From the NCBI RefSeq assembly GCF_900142885.1, contig NZ_FRCL01000013.1:1-64000 (forward strand): a stretch of 64,000 nucleotides of DNA, given 5' to 3'. Positions within the stretch are counted from its first letter, which is position 1. Every line of letters starts with the position of its first letter. Below, piece by piece: positions 14,631 to 24,466 of this stretch. A model generated the notes under the pieces. It worked only from the letters and a program-made list of their open reading frames with translations, searched no databases and was not told the DNA's origin. Position numbers and translations under genes: made by a program. Source of the stretch: Flavobacterium xinjiangense. Lineage in GTDB: Bacteria; Bacteroidota; Bacteroidia; Flavobacteriales; Flavobacteriaceae.

Positions 14631-17264
14631 TTATTTCAGTCCATTCAAACTATGCTTGATAGTTTCAATTTTAGACAAGGCATCTACTTCTTTTTGAACC
14701 TCGTTAGCCAATACTTTTTCTGGCGCTCCTGTAACAAATTTCTCGTTCGCCAATTTGCTTTGAACTGATTTAAGAAAACCCAGTGTATAAACTAACTCCG
14801 CCTCTAGTTTTGCAATTTCTTCTTCCACATTTATATTTCCGGTAATCGGGATGAAATATTCATTCGATTTTACACGGAAAGACAAAGCGCCATCTACTTT
14901 ATCCGAAACATATTCCAGTGAAGTGATGTTCCCTAATTTAGTAACCACCGAATCAAAATAGGTTGAAGCTTTATCATTATTCACGATTTTTAATTCAATC
15001 GGATCTTTAAAAGGAATATTCTTGTCTTTACGAATCGTTCTAATTCCAGAAATCACTTCAATTGTATTTTCGAAATCTGAAATTAAACGGGCGTTAAAAG
15101 GTTTTATTTCTGGCCAACTAGAAACGATTAAGGCCTCTTCTTCAGTTCTTTCGGCAAGAATCTGCCAAATTTCCTCTGTCAAGAACGGCATAAACGGATG
15201 CAATAATTTCATGTTGTTTTCCAACATTTCTATGGCTTTCGCCAAAGTTACACTGTCAATTGGTTGTTGGTACGCCGGTTTTATCATTTCCAGGAACCAA
15301 GAACAGAAATCATCCCAAACCAGTTTGTAAATTGCCATTAAAGCATCGGAAATTCTATATTTTTCGAAATTATCCTCAATTTCCAGAAGTGTTTGTTGCA
15401 ATTTAGCTTCATACCATTCAATTGCTACTTTAGATGATTCCGGTTGCGGTATTGCATCCGAAACTTCCCAACCTTTTATTAATTTAAAAGCATTCCAAAT
15501 TTTATTGGTAAACGCTTTTCCTTGGTTACACAATTCCTCGTCAAACATAATATCGTTACCAGCAGAAGCGCTCAAAAGCAATCCTACACGAACTCCATCA
15601 GCTCCAAATTTTTCAATTAAATCCAAAGGATCAGGTGAATTTCCTAATGATTTAGACATTTTACGCCTTTGTTTGTCACGTACCAAACCAGTCAAATAAA
15701 CATTTGTAAATGGTTTTTTACCTGTATATTCATATCCTGCAATAATCATTCTCGCTACCCAGAAAAACAAGATATCTGGACCGGTAACTAAATCATTGGT
15801 TGGGTAATAATATTTGAAATCTTCGCTTTCCGGGTCCATTATTCCACCAAAAACCGACATTGGCCATAACCAAGAAGAAAACCAAGTATCGAGAGCATCA
15901 ACATCTTGTCGTAAATCTTTTATTTCAAGTACAGGGTTTGATGTTTTGGTTTTTGCCAATTCTAATGCTTCTTCGATAGATTCAGCCACTACAAAATCTT
16001 CCTTTCCGTCTCCATAGAAATATGCAGGAATTTGTTGTCCCCACCATAATTGACGGGAGATATTCCAGTCACGTATATTATTTAACCAGTGGGCGTATGT
16101 ATTATTAAAACGAGCAGGATGTAATTTAATTTCACCATCGACCAATACCGATTGAATTGCCGGTTTAACCAAATCTTCCATTTTCAGGAACCATTGATCT
16201 GATAATCTTGGTTCGATAACTGCTTTGGTTCTTTCAGAAGTTCCTACTTTATTCAAGTGAGTTTCCGTTTTTGCCAAAGCACCGATGGTTTCTAATTCTT
16301 TTGCAATTTCTTCCCGAACTACAAAACGATCTTTCCCTTGGTATTGCAATCCAAAACTATTCAAAGTCGCATCCTCGTTGAAAATATCAATAATCTCCAA
16401 ATTATGCTTCTCCCCTAGTGCCTTGTCATTCATATCATGAGCAGGCGTCACTTTTAGACAACCGGTACCAAATTCGATATCAACATAGGCATCTTCAATA
16501 ATTGGAATCACTCTACCACAAATAGGGACAATTGCCTTTTTTCCTTTCAGGTGAGCAAAACGTTCATCATTTGGATTGATACAAATAGCGGTATCTCCAA
16601 AAATAGTTTCTGGACGCGTTGTAGCAATTGTCAGAAAATCTTCACTTCCTTCAATTTTATATTTTAGGAAATACAATTTTCCTTCTTGTTCTTCATAAAT
16701 TACTTCTTCGTCAGACAAAGTCGTTTTTGCTTCAGGATCCCAGTTCACCATTCGGTATCCTCTGTAAATCAATCCTTTGTTATATAAATCTACAAAAGAA
16801 CGTATTACAGAAGCTGACATATCTGGATCCATGGTGAATTTTGTTCTTTCCCAATCACAAGAAGCACCTAATTTTTTCAATTGATCTAAAATTACACCAC
16901 CGTATTTGTCCGTCCATTCCCATGCATGCGCCAGAAATTCCTCGCGAGTCAAATCATTTTTATTGATTCCTTCGGCTTTTAATTTAGCAACAACCTTAGC
17001 TTCAGTAGCTATCGAAGCATGATCTGTTCCGGGAACCCAGCAAGCGTTAAAACCCTTCAGACGCGCTCTTCTTATTAAAACATCCTGAATCGTATTGTTT
17101 AACATGTGTCCCATGTGCAAAACTCCAGTTACGTTAGGTGGAGGAATTACAATAGTATATGGCGTTCTATGATCTGGCTCCGAATGGAAATAATTGTTCT
17201 TCATCCAGTAGTCATACCACTTATTTTCAATAGTTTTAGCGTCAAATTGTGCAGGAATTGTCAT
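14631..17264 (-). CDS. valS: Valyl-tRNA synthetase
   Basis: This 877-aa class I synthetase charges tRNA-Val. The start is ATG 17264 (MTIPAQFDAK), the usual N-terminus, rather than the upstream ATG. The HIGH-type motif is VLHMGHMLN. The editing domain contains ATTRPETIFGDTA, and the KMSKS motif is RRKMSKSLGNSPDPLDL. DWNISRQLWWGQQIPAYF is the conserved catalytic-domain block. The C-terminus ends with a coiled coil (EEEIAKLEAELVYTLGFLKS), which contacts the tRNA. The gene appears complete and monocistronic. Confidence 0.98.
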   Translation of the reverse strand: MTIPAQFDAKTIENKWYDYWMKNNYFHSEPDHRTPYTIVIPPPNVTGVLHMGHMLNNTIQDVLIRRARLKGFNACWVPGTDHASIATEAKVVAKLKAEGINKNDLTREEFLAHAWEWTDKYGGVILDQLKKLGASCDWERTKFTMDPDMSASVIRSFVDLYNKGLIYRGYRMVNWDPEAKTTLSDEEVIYEEQEGKLYFLKYKIEGSEDFLTIATTRPETIFGDTAICINPNDERFAHLKGKKAIVPICGRVIPIIEDAYVDIEFGTGCLKVTPAHDMNDKALGEKHNLEIIDIFNEDATLNSFGLQYQGKDRFVVREEIAKELETIGALAKTETHLNKVGTSERTKAVIEPRLSDQWFLKMEDLVKPAIQSVLVDGEIKLHPARFNNTYAHWLNNIRDWNISRQLWWGQQIPAYFYGDGKEDFVVAESIEEALELAKTKTSNPVLEIKDLRQDVDALDTWFSSWLWPMSVFGGIMDPESEDFKYYYPTNDLVTGPDILFFWVARMIIAGYEYTGKKPFTNVYLTGLVRDKQRRKMSKSLGNSPDPLDLIEKFGADGVRVGLLLSASAGNDIMFDEELCNQGKAFTNKIWNAFKLIKGWEVSDAIPQPESSKVAIEWYEAKLQQTLLEIEDNFEKYRISDALMAIYKLVWDDFCSWFLEMIKPAYQQPIDSVTLAKAIEMLENNMKLLHPFMPFLTEEIWQILAERTEEEALIVSSWPEIKPFNARLISDFENTIEVISGIRTIRKDKNIPFKDPIELKIVNNDKASTYFDSVVTKLGNITSLEYVSDKVDGALSFRVKSNEYFIPITGNINVEEEIAKLEAELVYTLGFLKSVQSKLANEKFVTGAPEKVLANEVQKEVDALSKIETIKHSLNGLK

Positions 17265-17369
17265 AAAAAGCAACTGTTAAAACCAAAATTATACTTTGGT
17301 CTGATATTTGTAATTAATAGTGGGAACAAAAGTAAATAATTAAGTACACTATAAAAAGAGAAATAAATA

Positions 17370-17400
17370 TTTGTACGTTAATTAAAACAAAGTACTTTTA
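17370..17400 (+). promoter_or_regulatory. Promoter of the DUF1573 gene
   Basis: TTTG (17370-17373), a 19-bp spacer and TACTTTTA (17393-17400) match the Bacteroidetes consensus except for the last base. Confidence 0.6.
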
Positions 17401-17419
17401 CTTAAATGAATTTAAAAAA

Positions 17420-17815
17420 ATGAAAATGAAAAAAATAATTACTTTAATAGCAATGCTGTTAGTCAGCAGTGTTGGTTTTGCTCAGTCTGGAGCTAAAATT
17501 GATTTTTCAGCAAAAGACAATACTATCGATTACGGTAGAATAGCTAAATCAAGCGACAATGGAATACGGGTTTTTGAATTTACAAATACGGGGAATGCAC
17601 CTTTGATTATTTCCTCAATACAGTCAACAGCAAATTGTACCATATTATCTAGTACAAAAGATCCCATTTTACCTGGTAAAAAAGGAAAAATTGAGATAAA
17701 ATACAATATGACTGCAGGGCCAATTAGAAAAACAATTACGGTTGAATCTAATGCCGTTAACTACGAAGAAGGAAGAGTAGCTCTAAAAATAAAAGGAGAA
17801 GTTGTTGGCAATTAA
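17420..17815 (+). CDS. DUF1573 domain secreted protein
   Basis: This 131-aa exported protein has a signal peptide ending SSVGFAQ. The start could be 17420 or 17426 (MKKIIT). The mature part is a single Ig-like ASH/MSP-type beta sandwich of DUF1573: DYGRIAKSSDNGIRVFEFTNTG, APLIISSIQSTANCT and PGKKGKIEIKYN. The function is unknown; in Bacteroidetes such proteins are abundant in the periplasm or envelope. It has its own promoter and a strong terminator. Confidence 0.85.
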   Translation: MKMKKIITLIAMLLVSSVGFAQSGAKIDFSAKDNTIDYGRIAKSSDNGIRVFEFTNTGNAPLIISSIQSTANCTILSSTKDPILPGKKGKIEIKYNMTAGPIRKTITVESNAVNYEEGRVALKIKGEVVGN

Positions 17816-17839
17816 ATTTCCGCAGTTAATTATAAATAG

Positions 17840-17875
17840 CGCTTTATGAAAATAATCATAAAGCGTTTTTTTTTT
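17840..17875 (+). terminator. Rho-independent terminator
   Basis: CGCTTTATGA and TCATAAAGCG surround AAATAA, followed by ten T. It overlaps the stop codon of the convergent gene by two bases. Confidence 0.88.
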
Positions 17876-19208
17876 ATAAAACATTTTGCAATTGAAACTT
17901 AATTTTAAGTTTTTTGTTATTTCGCTCGACTTCCATCGTAATCCAAAGTTCCTCTTCTGATTTCAAAAAGGAATTCATTTGTTGTAACGAATACTTATAG
18001 CTAGGATTCCCATTTATAGACACAATTATATCTCCTTTCTCTAAACCAGCGGCAAAAGCAGGTGAGTTTTTGCGAATATTTGCGATAGAATAAACAGGTT
18101 TTAGATTAAATCTATATTTAAAATTACTACCATTCTTTTCTGCTTTTGTTTTAAAAGGATCCTCGGTAACAACAATAGGAACAGTTTGCAGATATACTGT
18201 TTCTTGCACCCATTGCATTCCCTGCTGCTGAATTTCGATTCCACTTTTATTATAATTAAATGGCGCATTAAATTCCTTATTTCTCTTTAAATACAGAAAC
18301 CCGTTAGTATAATCCATAATAATTGTAAATCGTCTTAAAATCTCACCACCTACTGAGCCTACTCTACCAGCAACCATTTTTACACTTCGTAATGAACTAG
18401 AATCTGGAAAGGCAGCAATGGGATTTTTAAATTCAAATTCAGCCATTTTAAATTTAAGAATTCGCGCACGTTTCCCTTCAACATCCCCGCTAAATCCTTT
18501 ACCCAAATAATCCTGAAAATTTTTAACCGGTATTTTTATTAATTCGGATTGCTTATCAAAAAGCCATACTGCGTCACTATTGCCTATGTCTATTAATAAT
18601 TTTGCGGGAATCTCTATGGAATCAATCGTTACGCCATTTGTGATATATGGCTTGTTTTTTTCAATCGTAATGGAAGTTTTACTAAATTTTTTTTCTATTT
18701 TTTTTCTATTATTATCATCCTCACGGTAAATCGTAATTTTTTTTCTTTCATAATTGATTTCCACTAAATTATTTCTAAAAAAATGGTATCCAATAATACC
18801 ATTCACAGGAATCCCAATATGAGAGGAAAGATTAAACTCCTGGTCTAAAACAATATAGAGCAAATGATTTACAGATCTTAATCCTTTAATTTCTAAGGTA
18901 TTATTAGTTGCTTTTAATCCGTCAATTGGTTCTTCTCTGCCTAATCCCTTTAAACTTATTTTTTCAACTTCAGAAAATGAAATTTCTTTTTTTTCTTCCA
19001 AACTAAATAAAATCGTTTCTTCAACGCCAGAATCTAACAAAAAATTTAATTCGATGCCATTAACCTTGATCGGAATAAAAACCAAATTATTAATAAGTTT
19101 GAAAGGAACAGTTACTTTATTAACATTTTCAGCGAATTGAAAACCATCTTGTGCAAAAATAGGCCAAACACAAAAAAGAATAAAAAATACAGAAACTCGT
19201 TTTTTCAT
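17874..19208 (-). CDS. Aspartyl-protease-like protein with PDZ domain
   Basis: This 444-aa exported protein has a signal peptide ending WPIFAQ. Two retropepsin-like halves are visible. The first has LNFLLDSGVEETILF with Asp59 in a D-S-G motif. The second has AKLLIDIGNSDAVWLFD with Asp207, where Ile replaces the Ser/Thr of D-T/S-G. A C-terminal PDZ domain (about 375-440) contains SPAFAAGLEKGDIIVSING. Proteins of this layout are annotated as PDZ-containing aspartyl proteases in Bacteroidetes. Activity is not proven, and the altered second motif makes it less certain. It is convergent with the DUF1573 gene and divergent from the aminotransferase. Confidence 0.85.
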   Translation of the reverse strand: MKKRVSVFFILFCVWPIFAQDGFQFAENVNKVTVPFKLINNLVFIPIKVNGIELNFLLDSGVEETILFSLEEKKEISFSEVEKISLKGLGREEPIDGLKATNNTLEIKGLRSVNHLLYIVLDQEFNLSSHIGIPVNGIIGYHFFRNNLVEINYERKKITIYREDDNNRKKIEKKFSKTSITIEKNKPYITNGVTIDSIEIPAKLLIDIGNSDAVWLFDKQSELIKIPVKNFQDYLGKGFSGDVEGKRARILKFKMAEFEFKNPIAAFPDSSSLRSVKMVAGRVGSVGGEILRRFTIIMDYTNGFLYLKRNKEFNAPFNYNKSGIEIQQQGMQWVQETVYLQTVPIVVTEDPFKTKAEKNGSNFKYRFNLKPVYSIANIRKNSPAFAAGLEKGDIIVSINGNPSYKYSLQQMNSFLKSEEELWITMEVERNNKKLKIKFQLQNVL

Positions 19209-19333
19209 TTACAATCATTTTGATAAAAATACACAAAATATTGATTATTTGTATAGTTTCTGTCACATTTACAATTGCGTTTAACAGAAATTTTCAAAAA
19301 AAAAATGCAAATTTGCACTTCAATAAATGAACC

Positions 19334-20554
19334 ATGCCAAAAATTTCCAACAAAGGCAAGAATATGCCCGAATCACCAATACGTAAATTGGCTCCCTTTG
19401 CAGAAATCGCAAAGAAAAAAGGACATAAAGTATATCATTTGAACATTGGTCAACCTGATATAAAAACCCCTGAAATAGCCATTAATGCGATAAAAAATAT
19501 TGACTTAACTATTTTAGAGTACAGTCATTCTGCGGGAAATGAAAGTTACAGAAGAAAATTATCTCAATTTTACAAACAACAAAATGTTGCAGTAGAATTT
19601 GAAGATATTATAATTACTACTGGAGGTTCAGAAGCCTTACTATTTGCATTAGGTACAATCATGGATCAAGGTGATGAAATCATTATTCCCGAACCTTTTT
19701 ATGCCAATTACAGTGCCTTTTCGACCGCATCAGGGGGTAGCGTAGTTCCTGTAATTTCAACTATTGATACTGGATTTGCACTTCCTTCCATTGCTGAATT
19801 CGAAAAGTTAATTACAACAAAAACAAAAGCCATTCTAATTTGTAATCCCGGAAATCCTACAGGTTATTTATATTCAAAGGATGAGATCACGCAATTAGCA
19901 GCGCTCGTAAAAAAATACGATATTTTTCTTATTGCTGACGAAGTATACCGAGAATTCATATATGATGGAGATACTCATTATTCTGTAATGAATATTCCTG
20001 GCCTAGAAGAACATGTAATCATGGTTGATTCTGTTTCAAAACGCTATAGTATGTGTGGAGCAAGAATAGGATGCCTAGTATCAAAAAACAAGGAAGTGAT
20101 GGCAACTGCTATGAAATTTGCTCAAGCGAGACTAAGTCCTCCTACTGTTGAACAAATTGCCTGTGAAGCAGCTATTGATACTCCTCAAAGTTATTTTGAC
20201 GAAGTAATTTCAGAATATAGAGAACGTAGAGACACCCTAATCTCTGAATTAAATAAAATAGAAGGTGTCATAGTCACTAAACCTAAGGCTGCATTTTATT
20301 GCATTGCACAACTTCCTGTTGACAATGCTGATATTTTTGCACAATGGCTTTTAGAAAGTTATGATTTAAATGGTGAAACCGTTATGGTTGCCCCTGCCGC
20401 TGGATTTTATTCGACACCCGGAATGGGTTTAAATCAGGTACGTATTGCGTATGTATTGAAAAAAGAAGATTTGATCAGTGCCGTACGCGTCCTAAAAGAA
20501 GCTATTCCTGTTTATAATGCAACCCGACTTAAAAAATTAATTGCTGCCCAATAA
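19334..20554 (+). CDS. PLP-dependent aminotransferase, class I/II (aspartate aminotransferase-like)
   Basis: This 406-aa fold type I aminotransferase has HLNIGQPDIKTPE near the N-terminus, TTGGSEALLFALG for phosphate binding, CNPGNPTGYLYS, ADEVYREFIYDG, and the PLP lysine Lys236 in SVSKRYSMCGARIG. The family moves amino groups between amino acids and 2-oxo acids in the cytosol. Substrate range cannot be fixed; aspartate or aromatic amino acids are plausible. It is monocistronic and followed by a terminator. Confidence 0.93.
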   Translation: MPKISNKGKNMPESPIRKLAPFAEIAKKKGHKVYHLNIGQPDIKTPEIAINAIKNIDLTILEYSHSAGNESYRRKLSQFYKQQNVAVEFEDIIITTGGSEALLFALGTIMDQGDEIIIPEPFYANYSAFSTASGGSVVPVISTIDTGFALPSIAEFEKLITTKTKAILICNPGNPTGYLYSKDEITQLAALVKKYDIFLIADEVYREFIYDGDTHYSVMNIPGLEEHVIMVDSVSKRYSMCGARIGCLVSKNKEVMATAMKFAQARLSPPTVEQIACEAAIDTPQSYFDEVISEYRERRDTLISELNKIEGVIVTKPKAAFYCIAQLPVDNADIFAQWLLESYDLNGETVMVAPAAGFYSTPGMGLNQVRIAYVLKKEDLISAVRVLKEAIPVYNATRLKKLIAAQ

Positions 20555-20613
20555 AAACATGAAGTAGGAAATCCTTTTGCTTTATATATACTACTAAAGA
20601 TTTCCAGACAATT

Positions 20614-20656
20614 AACTAAAGCCAATGACGATAAAAAGTTATTGCCTTTAGTTTTT
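20614..20656 (+). terminator. Rho-independent terminator
   Basis: AACTAAAG...CAATGA pairs with TTATTG.CTTTAGTT around a loop, followed by T5. The stem is imperfect. Confidence 0.65.
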
Positions 20657-20795
20657 AAAGGACAAAAAACTATCTAACATCACCAATCCTCTCTATAAAA
20701 CCATCATTAAATAGTATAACCTATAGAAATTCTTTAATTTTTATTAATTATCTTTACGGCTTAAATATATACACCCACTATAATAGTTGCTTTTA

Positions 20796-21467
20796 ATGAT
20801 AAATAACGAAGAATTTCAAGACGAAATAGGAGACAATCACATTGGTTTATCAGCAAAAAATCCAGTACGCGAAGATGCTTTTGCTATTTCTGATGAAGAA
20901 AAAATAGAAAAAATAAAAAAAGACGTTGAAAATATTCTGCTAACACTTGGAATGGATTTGACCGATGATAGTTTAAAAGGCACTCCGAATCGTGTTGCCA
21001 AAATGTTTGTGAAAGAAATTTTTGGAGGTCTAAATCCTTCTAAAAAACCAAAAGCTTCAACATTCGACAACAACTACAAATACGGCGAAATGTTAGTAGA
21101 GAAAAACATTATCGTCTATTCTACATGCGAACATCATTTACTGCCAATCATAGGAAGAGCTCACGTAGCTTATATTTCTAATGGAAGAGTAATTGGGCTT
21201 TCTAAAATGAACCGAATTGTAGAATATTACGCCAAAAGACCTCAAGTTCAAGAGCGTTTAACTATGCAAATTGTTCAGGAATTACAAATTGCTTTGGGTA
21301 CCGAGGATGTTGCTTGTGTAATTGATGCAAAACATCTTTGTGTAAATTCAAGAGGAATAAGTGATATTGAAAGTAGCACTGTAACTTCTGAATTTGGTGG
21401 GAAATTTAAAAATGATCAAACTCGTAGAGAATTTTTAGATTACATTAAGTTAGAGACGAAGTTCTAA
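20796..21467 (+). CDS. folE: GTP cyclohydrolase I
   Basis: This 223-aa protein converts GTP to 7,8-dihydroneopterin triphosphate, the first step toward folate or queuosine-type pterins. The start is ATG 20796 (MINNEEFQDE); a TTG at 20787 in frame is less likely. The zinc and active-site block TCEHHLLPIIGRAHVAYI has Cys111, His113 and His114, and KHLCVNSRGI carries the third zinc ligand. GTPNRVAKMF and VQERLTMQI are family motifs. The N-terminal 30 residues are variable. It is followed by a structured element and then cysS. Confidence 0.97.
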   Translation: MINNEEFQDEIGDNHIGLSAKNPVREDAFAISDEEKIEKIKKDVENILLTLGMDLTDDSLKGTPNRVAKMFVKEIFGGLNPSKKPKASTFDNNYKYGEMLVEKNIIVYSTCEHHLLPIIGRAHVAYISNGRVIGLSKMNRIVEYYAKRPQVQERLTMQIVQELQIALGTEDVACVIDAKHLCVNSRGISDIESSTVTSEFGGKFKNDQTRREFLDYIKLETKF

Positions 21468-21501
21468 AATACAAATAAATTCTATTTAAACGATAAAGCC
21501 C

Positions 21502-21572
21502 TAGCCCTGATTGAAGAGGAAATCCCACGCTTTTTTTTGCGTGGATTGAAACGGAAAGCAGGAAATAGCTCC
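21502..21572 (+). ncRNA. Structured intergenic element, possibly Flavo-1-like RNA (copy 2)
   Basis: It starts TAGCCCTGATTGAAGAGG and ends GCAGGAAATAGCTCC. CCTG (21506-21509) pairs with CAGG (21559-21562). AATCCCACGC (21521-21530) pairs with GCGTGGATT (21539-21547) with one bulged C. The flanks match copy 1 (2468-2583) while the inner stem is different, so the pairing is conserved but not the sequence. It sits 34 bp after folE and 15 bp before cysS. Confidence 0.5.
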
Positions 21573-21587
21573 AAAAAACAAACATAA

Positions 21588-23066
21588 ATGCCATTATACA
21601 AATCTCAAACCCTAAAAATATACAATTCTCTTTCGGGAGAAAAAGAAACATTCAAGCCTATCCATGAAGGAAATGTTGGGATGTATGTATGCGGACCTAC
21701 GGTTTACAGTAATGTGCATCTTGGTAATGTGCGAACTTTTATGTCATTTGATGTGATATTTAGGTACTTTTTACATTTGGACTATAAAGTTCGTTACGTT
21801 CGTAACATTACGGATGTGGGTCATATTGTGGACGATGTGGATGAGGGTGAGGATAAAATCGCTAAAAAAGCACGTCTAGAACAACTGGAACCTATGGAAG
21901 TCGTACAGCGTTATACTGTGGATTTTCATGACATTTTGAATGCTTTTAACTTTTTACCTCCAAGTATCGAGCCAACAGCAACGGGACATATTATTGAACA
22001 AATAGAGATTATCAAAACTATTATCGACAAAGGAATTGGCTATGAAGCCAATGGATCGGTTTATTTTGATGTAGTAAAATTCAACGAAACAAATCACTAC
22101 GGTAGATTAAGCGGTCGTAATATTGAGGACATGCTTGCCAATACTCGTGATCTTGATGGACAATCTGATAAAAGAAATCCACAGGATTTCGCGTTATGGA
22201 AAAAAGCAGAACCACAACATATTATGCGTTGGCCATCCCCATGGAGTGATGGCTTTCCAGGCTGGCATCTGGAATGTACTGCCATGAGCACTAAATATTT
22301 AGGAAATCATTTTGATATTCACGGAGGTGGAATGGATTTAAAATTCCCGCATCATGAATGTGAGATCGCACAGAACGAAGCTTGTACTGGCCAAACCCCA
22401 GTAAATTATTGGATGCACGCCAATATGCTAACCTTGAATGGCAAAAAAATGGCAAAATCAACCGGAAACAATATCTTGCCAAGAGAGATTTTAACTGGTG
22501 ACAACAGCATTTTAAGCAAAGCTTTCTCTGCATCTGTAGCTCGATTTTTTATGCTGCAGGCGCATTATAGAAGTATTCTTGATTTTTCTGACGATGCCAT
22601 CGTTGCCGCCGAAAAAGGGTACAAGAGATTGATGGAAGCAATAGAATCATTGAAAGAATTAGATTCAAAATCAAATAGCACATTAGATATTGCGAGCTGG
22701 AAACAGTCTTGCTATGATGCGATGAATGATGATTTTAATAGTCCGATTTTGATTGCACAATTATTTGAAGGAGTTCGATTTATCAATCTGCTAAAAGAAG
22801 GAAAAGAAACGTTGACTACAACTGATTTAAAGGATTTTTCTACAGCAATGCAAGCTTTTGTATTTGATGTCTTGGGTCTTGAAGACGAGAAACTTTCAGA
22901 CAGCAATAATGATAAATTAGAAGGAACTGTAAATATGTTAATCGAAATGAGAAAACAAGCCAGAGACAATAAAAACTTTGCGTTGTCTGATCAGATTCGA
23001 GACCAATTAATTGCATTAGGAATTCAGTTGAAAGACGGAAAGGAAGGCACTACTTTTACAATATAA
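21588..23066 (+). CDS. cysS: Cysteinyl-tRNA synthetase
   Basis: This 492-aa class I synthetase charges tRNA-Cys. It has the zinc cysteine and HIGH region in [34 protein letters not shown], the zinc motif [17 protein letters not shown] and the KMSKS-type KMAKSTGN. The C-terminal helical anticodon part with [21 protein letters not shown] is complete. The order cysS, yidD, lgt on one strand suggests a loose operon. Confidence 0.98.
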   Translation: MPLYKSQTLKIYNSLSGEKETFKPIHEGNVGMYVCGPTVYSNVHLGNVRTFMSFDVIFRYFLHLDYKVRYVRNITDVGHIVDDVDEGEDKIAKKARLEQLEPMEVVQRYTVDFHDILNAFNFLPPSIEPTATGHIIEQIEIIKTIIDKGIGYEANGSVYFDVVKFNETNHYGRLSGRNIEDMLANTRDLDGQSDKRNPQDFALWKKAEPQHIMRWPSPWSDGFPGWHLECTAMSTKYLGNHFDIHGGGMDLKFPHHECEIAQNEACTGQTPVNYWMHANMLTLNGKKMAKSTGNNILPREILTGDNSILSKAFSASVARFFMLQAHYRSILDFSDDAIVAAEKGYKRLMEAIESLKELDSKSNSTLDIASWKQSCYDAMNDDFNSPILIAQLFEGVRFINLLKEGKETLTTTDLKDFSTAMQAFVFDVLGLEDEKLSDSNNDKLEGTVNMLIEMRKQARDNKNFALSDQIRDQLIALGIQLKDGKEGTTFTI

Positions 23067-23145
23067 AGAGATGATTTTTCAATTAGAAAATTAGATAACC
23101 TGCCATTTTTCTAGTTGACGCATTAATTAATTTTCTAATCAAATC

Positions 23146-23385
23146 ATGAAATTAACTGCTCCTTTGATTTTATTAGTTCAGTTTTACCAAACTGCGATAT
23201 CCCCATTTACACCTTCTGCCTGTAGATTTGAACCTACTTGTTCTTCTTACATGATTGAAGCGCTGCAAAAACATGGATTATTTTACGGGGGATATTTAGG
23301 ATTGAAAAGAATTTTGAGCTGTCACCCTTGGGGCAGAACCGGCTATGACCCTGTTCCCGAAAAAAAATGTAATCACGAACATTAA
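23146..23385 (+). CDS. yidD: Membrane protein insertion efficiency factor YidD
   Basis: This 79-aa protein of the YidD family (UPF0161) helps YidC insert membrane proteins. It shows the family signature: an amphipathic start ([17 protein letters not shown]), then the cysteine-rich [21 protein letters not shown] and [15 protein letters not shown]. Its length is standard. It lies between cysS and lgt, near other envelope functions. Confidence 0.96.
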   Translation: MKLTAPLILLVQFYQTAISPFTPSACRFEPTCSSYMIEALQKHGLFYGGYLGLKRILSCHPWGRTGYDPVPEKKCNHEH

Positions 23386-23450
23386 CCTTTTATTGGTACG
23401 AATTTTACTTTAATTCTCTATTTTTACAAAACATAAAAAAATAATGATCT

Positions 23451-24377
23451 ATGACACACGCTTTAAATATAATTTGGAATCCATCAGAAGGAATTGATTT
23501 AGGTTTTTTTGTAATTAGATATTACAGCTTAATGTTTGTAATCTCCTTTGGATTAGGATGGTATATTATGAAAAATATATTTGAACGTGAAGGAGAATCG
23601 ATAGAAAAATTAGACTCATTGTTTATATGGACCGTACTGGCTACATTAATCGGAGCCCGTTTAGGACATGTTTTATTTTATGATTGGGAATATTTCCGCA
23701 ATCATTTGCTGGAGATATTTCTGCCATTTCGATTCTCTCCTACTTTTGAATTTACAGGATTTCAGGGTTTGGCGAGTCACGGTGCTGCTATATCAATAAT
23801 AATTGCGATGTATTTTTATAGTAAAAATGTGTTGAAAAGACCGCAATTATGGATTTTAGACAGAGTAGTGATTCCTGTCGCGAGTGGAGCTATTTTTGTA
23901 AGACTAGGGAATTTTTTCAATTCTGAGATTGTTGGAAAAGAAACTACATCTTCTTTTGGGATCCGTTTTATACGTGATAAATTTAGTCCAAATGATGCCA
24001 CAAATGCAACTCAGATAGCTAATCCAAATGATGCTTATCATGCTATAGCTACTGACCCAAAATTTGCCGCTTTATTAGAACAAGTTCCTGCAAAGCATCC
24101 TACACAATTATATGAAGCCTTTTGTTATATTTTTGTTTTTGCAATTTTGTTTTTCTTATACTGGAAAACGGATGCAAGAAAAAAATCAGGATTTTTATTT
24201 GGATTGTTCTTAGTACTTTTATTCTCCGTCCGTATTATTGTGGAATCTGTAAAAGAAAGCCAAGGCGGATTTGAAAATTCTTTAGGATTACTATCTACTG
24301 GACAATGGTTAAGTATTCCATTTATATTAATCGGTTTGTACTTTGTTTTCACTGCCGAAAAGCCTGTTAGAATTTAA
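23451..24377 (+). CDS. lgt: Prolipoprotein diacylglyceryl transferase
   Basis: This 308-aa inner membrane enzyme adds diacylglycerol from phosphatidylglycerol to the lipobox cysteine of prolipoproteins. It has seven or so helices, GARLGHVLFYDWEYF and KHPTQLYEAFCYIFVF. The Arg of the Lgt signature lies in RLGNFFNSEIVGKET. A loop with ATNATQIANPNDAYHAIATD is longer than in E. coli Lgt. Several lipoproteins in this window (5240, 5910, 34268, 60684) would be substrates. Confidence 0.96.
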   Translation: MTHALNIIWNPSEGIDLGFFVIRYYSLMFVISFGLGWYIMKNIFEREGESIEKLDSLFIWTVLATLIGARLGHVLFYDWEYFRNHLLEIFLPFRFSPTFEFTGFQGLASHGAAISIIIAMYFYSKNVLKRPQLWILDRVVIPVASGAIFVRLGNFFNSEIVGKETTSSFGIRFIRDKFSPNDATNATQIANPNDAYHAIATDPKFAALLEQVPAKHPTQLYEAFCYIFVFAILFFLYWKTDARKKSGFLFGLFLVLLFSVRIIVESVKESQGGFENSLGLLSTGQWLSIPFILIGLYFVFTAEKPVRI

Positions 24378-24427
24378 AAAAAAAATCTATTACCGGTTAA
24401 AATAGAAAAAAAATAAACTTGACCTGC

Positions 24428-24462
24428 CCTCAAAAAGCTAGATGCTATTTGGGGGTATTTTT
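24428..24462 (+). terminator. Rho-independent terminator of lgt
   Basis: CCCTCAAA and TTTGGGGG form a stem with one G-U pair, followed by a T run. Confidence 0.75.
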
Positions 24463-24466
24463 ATGA

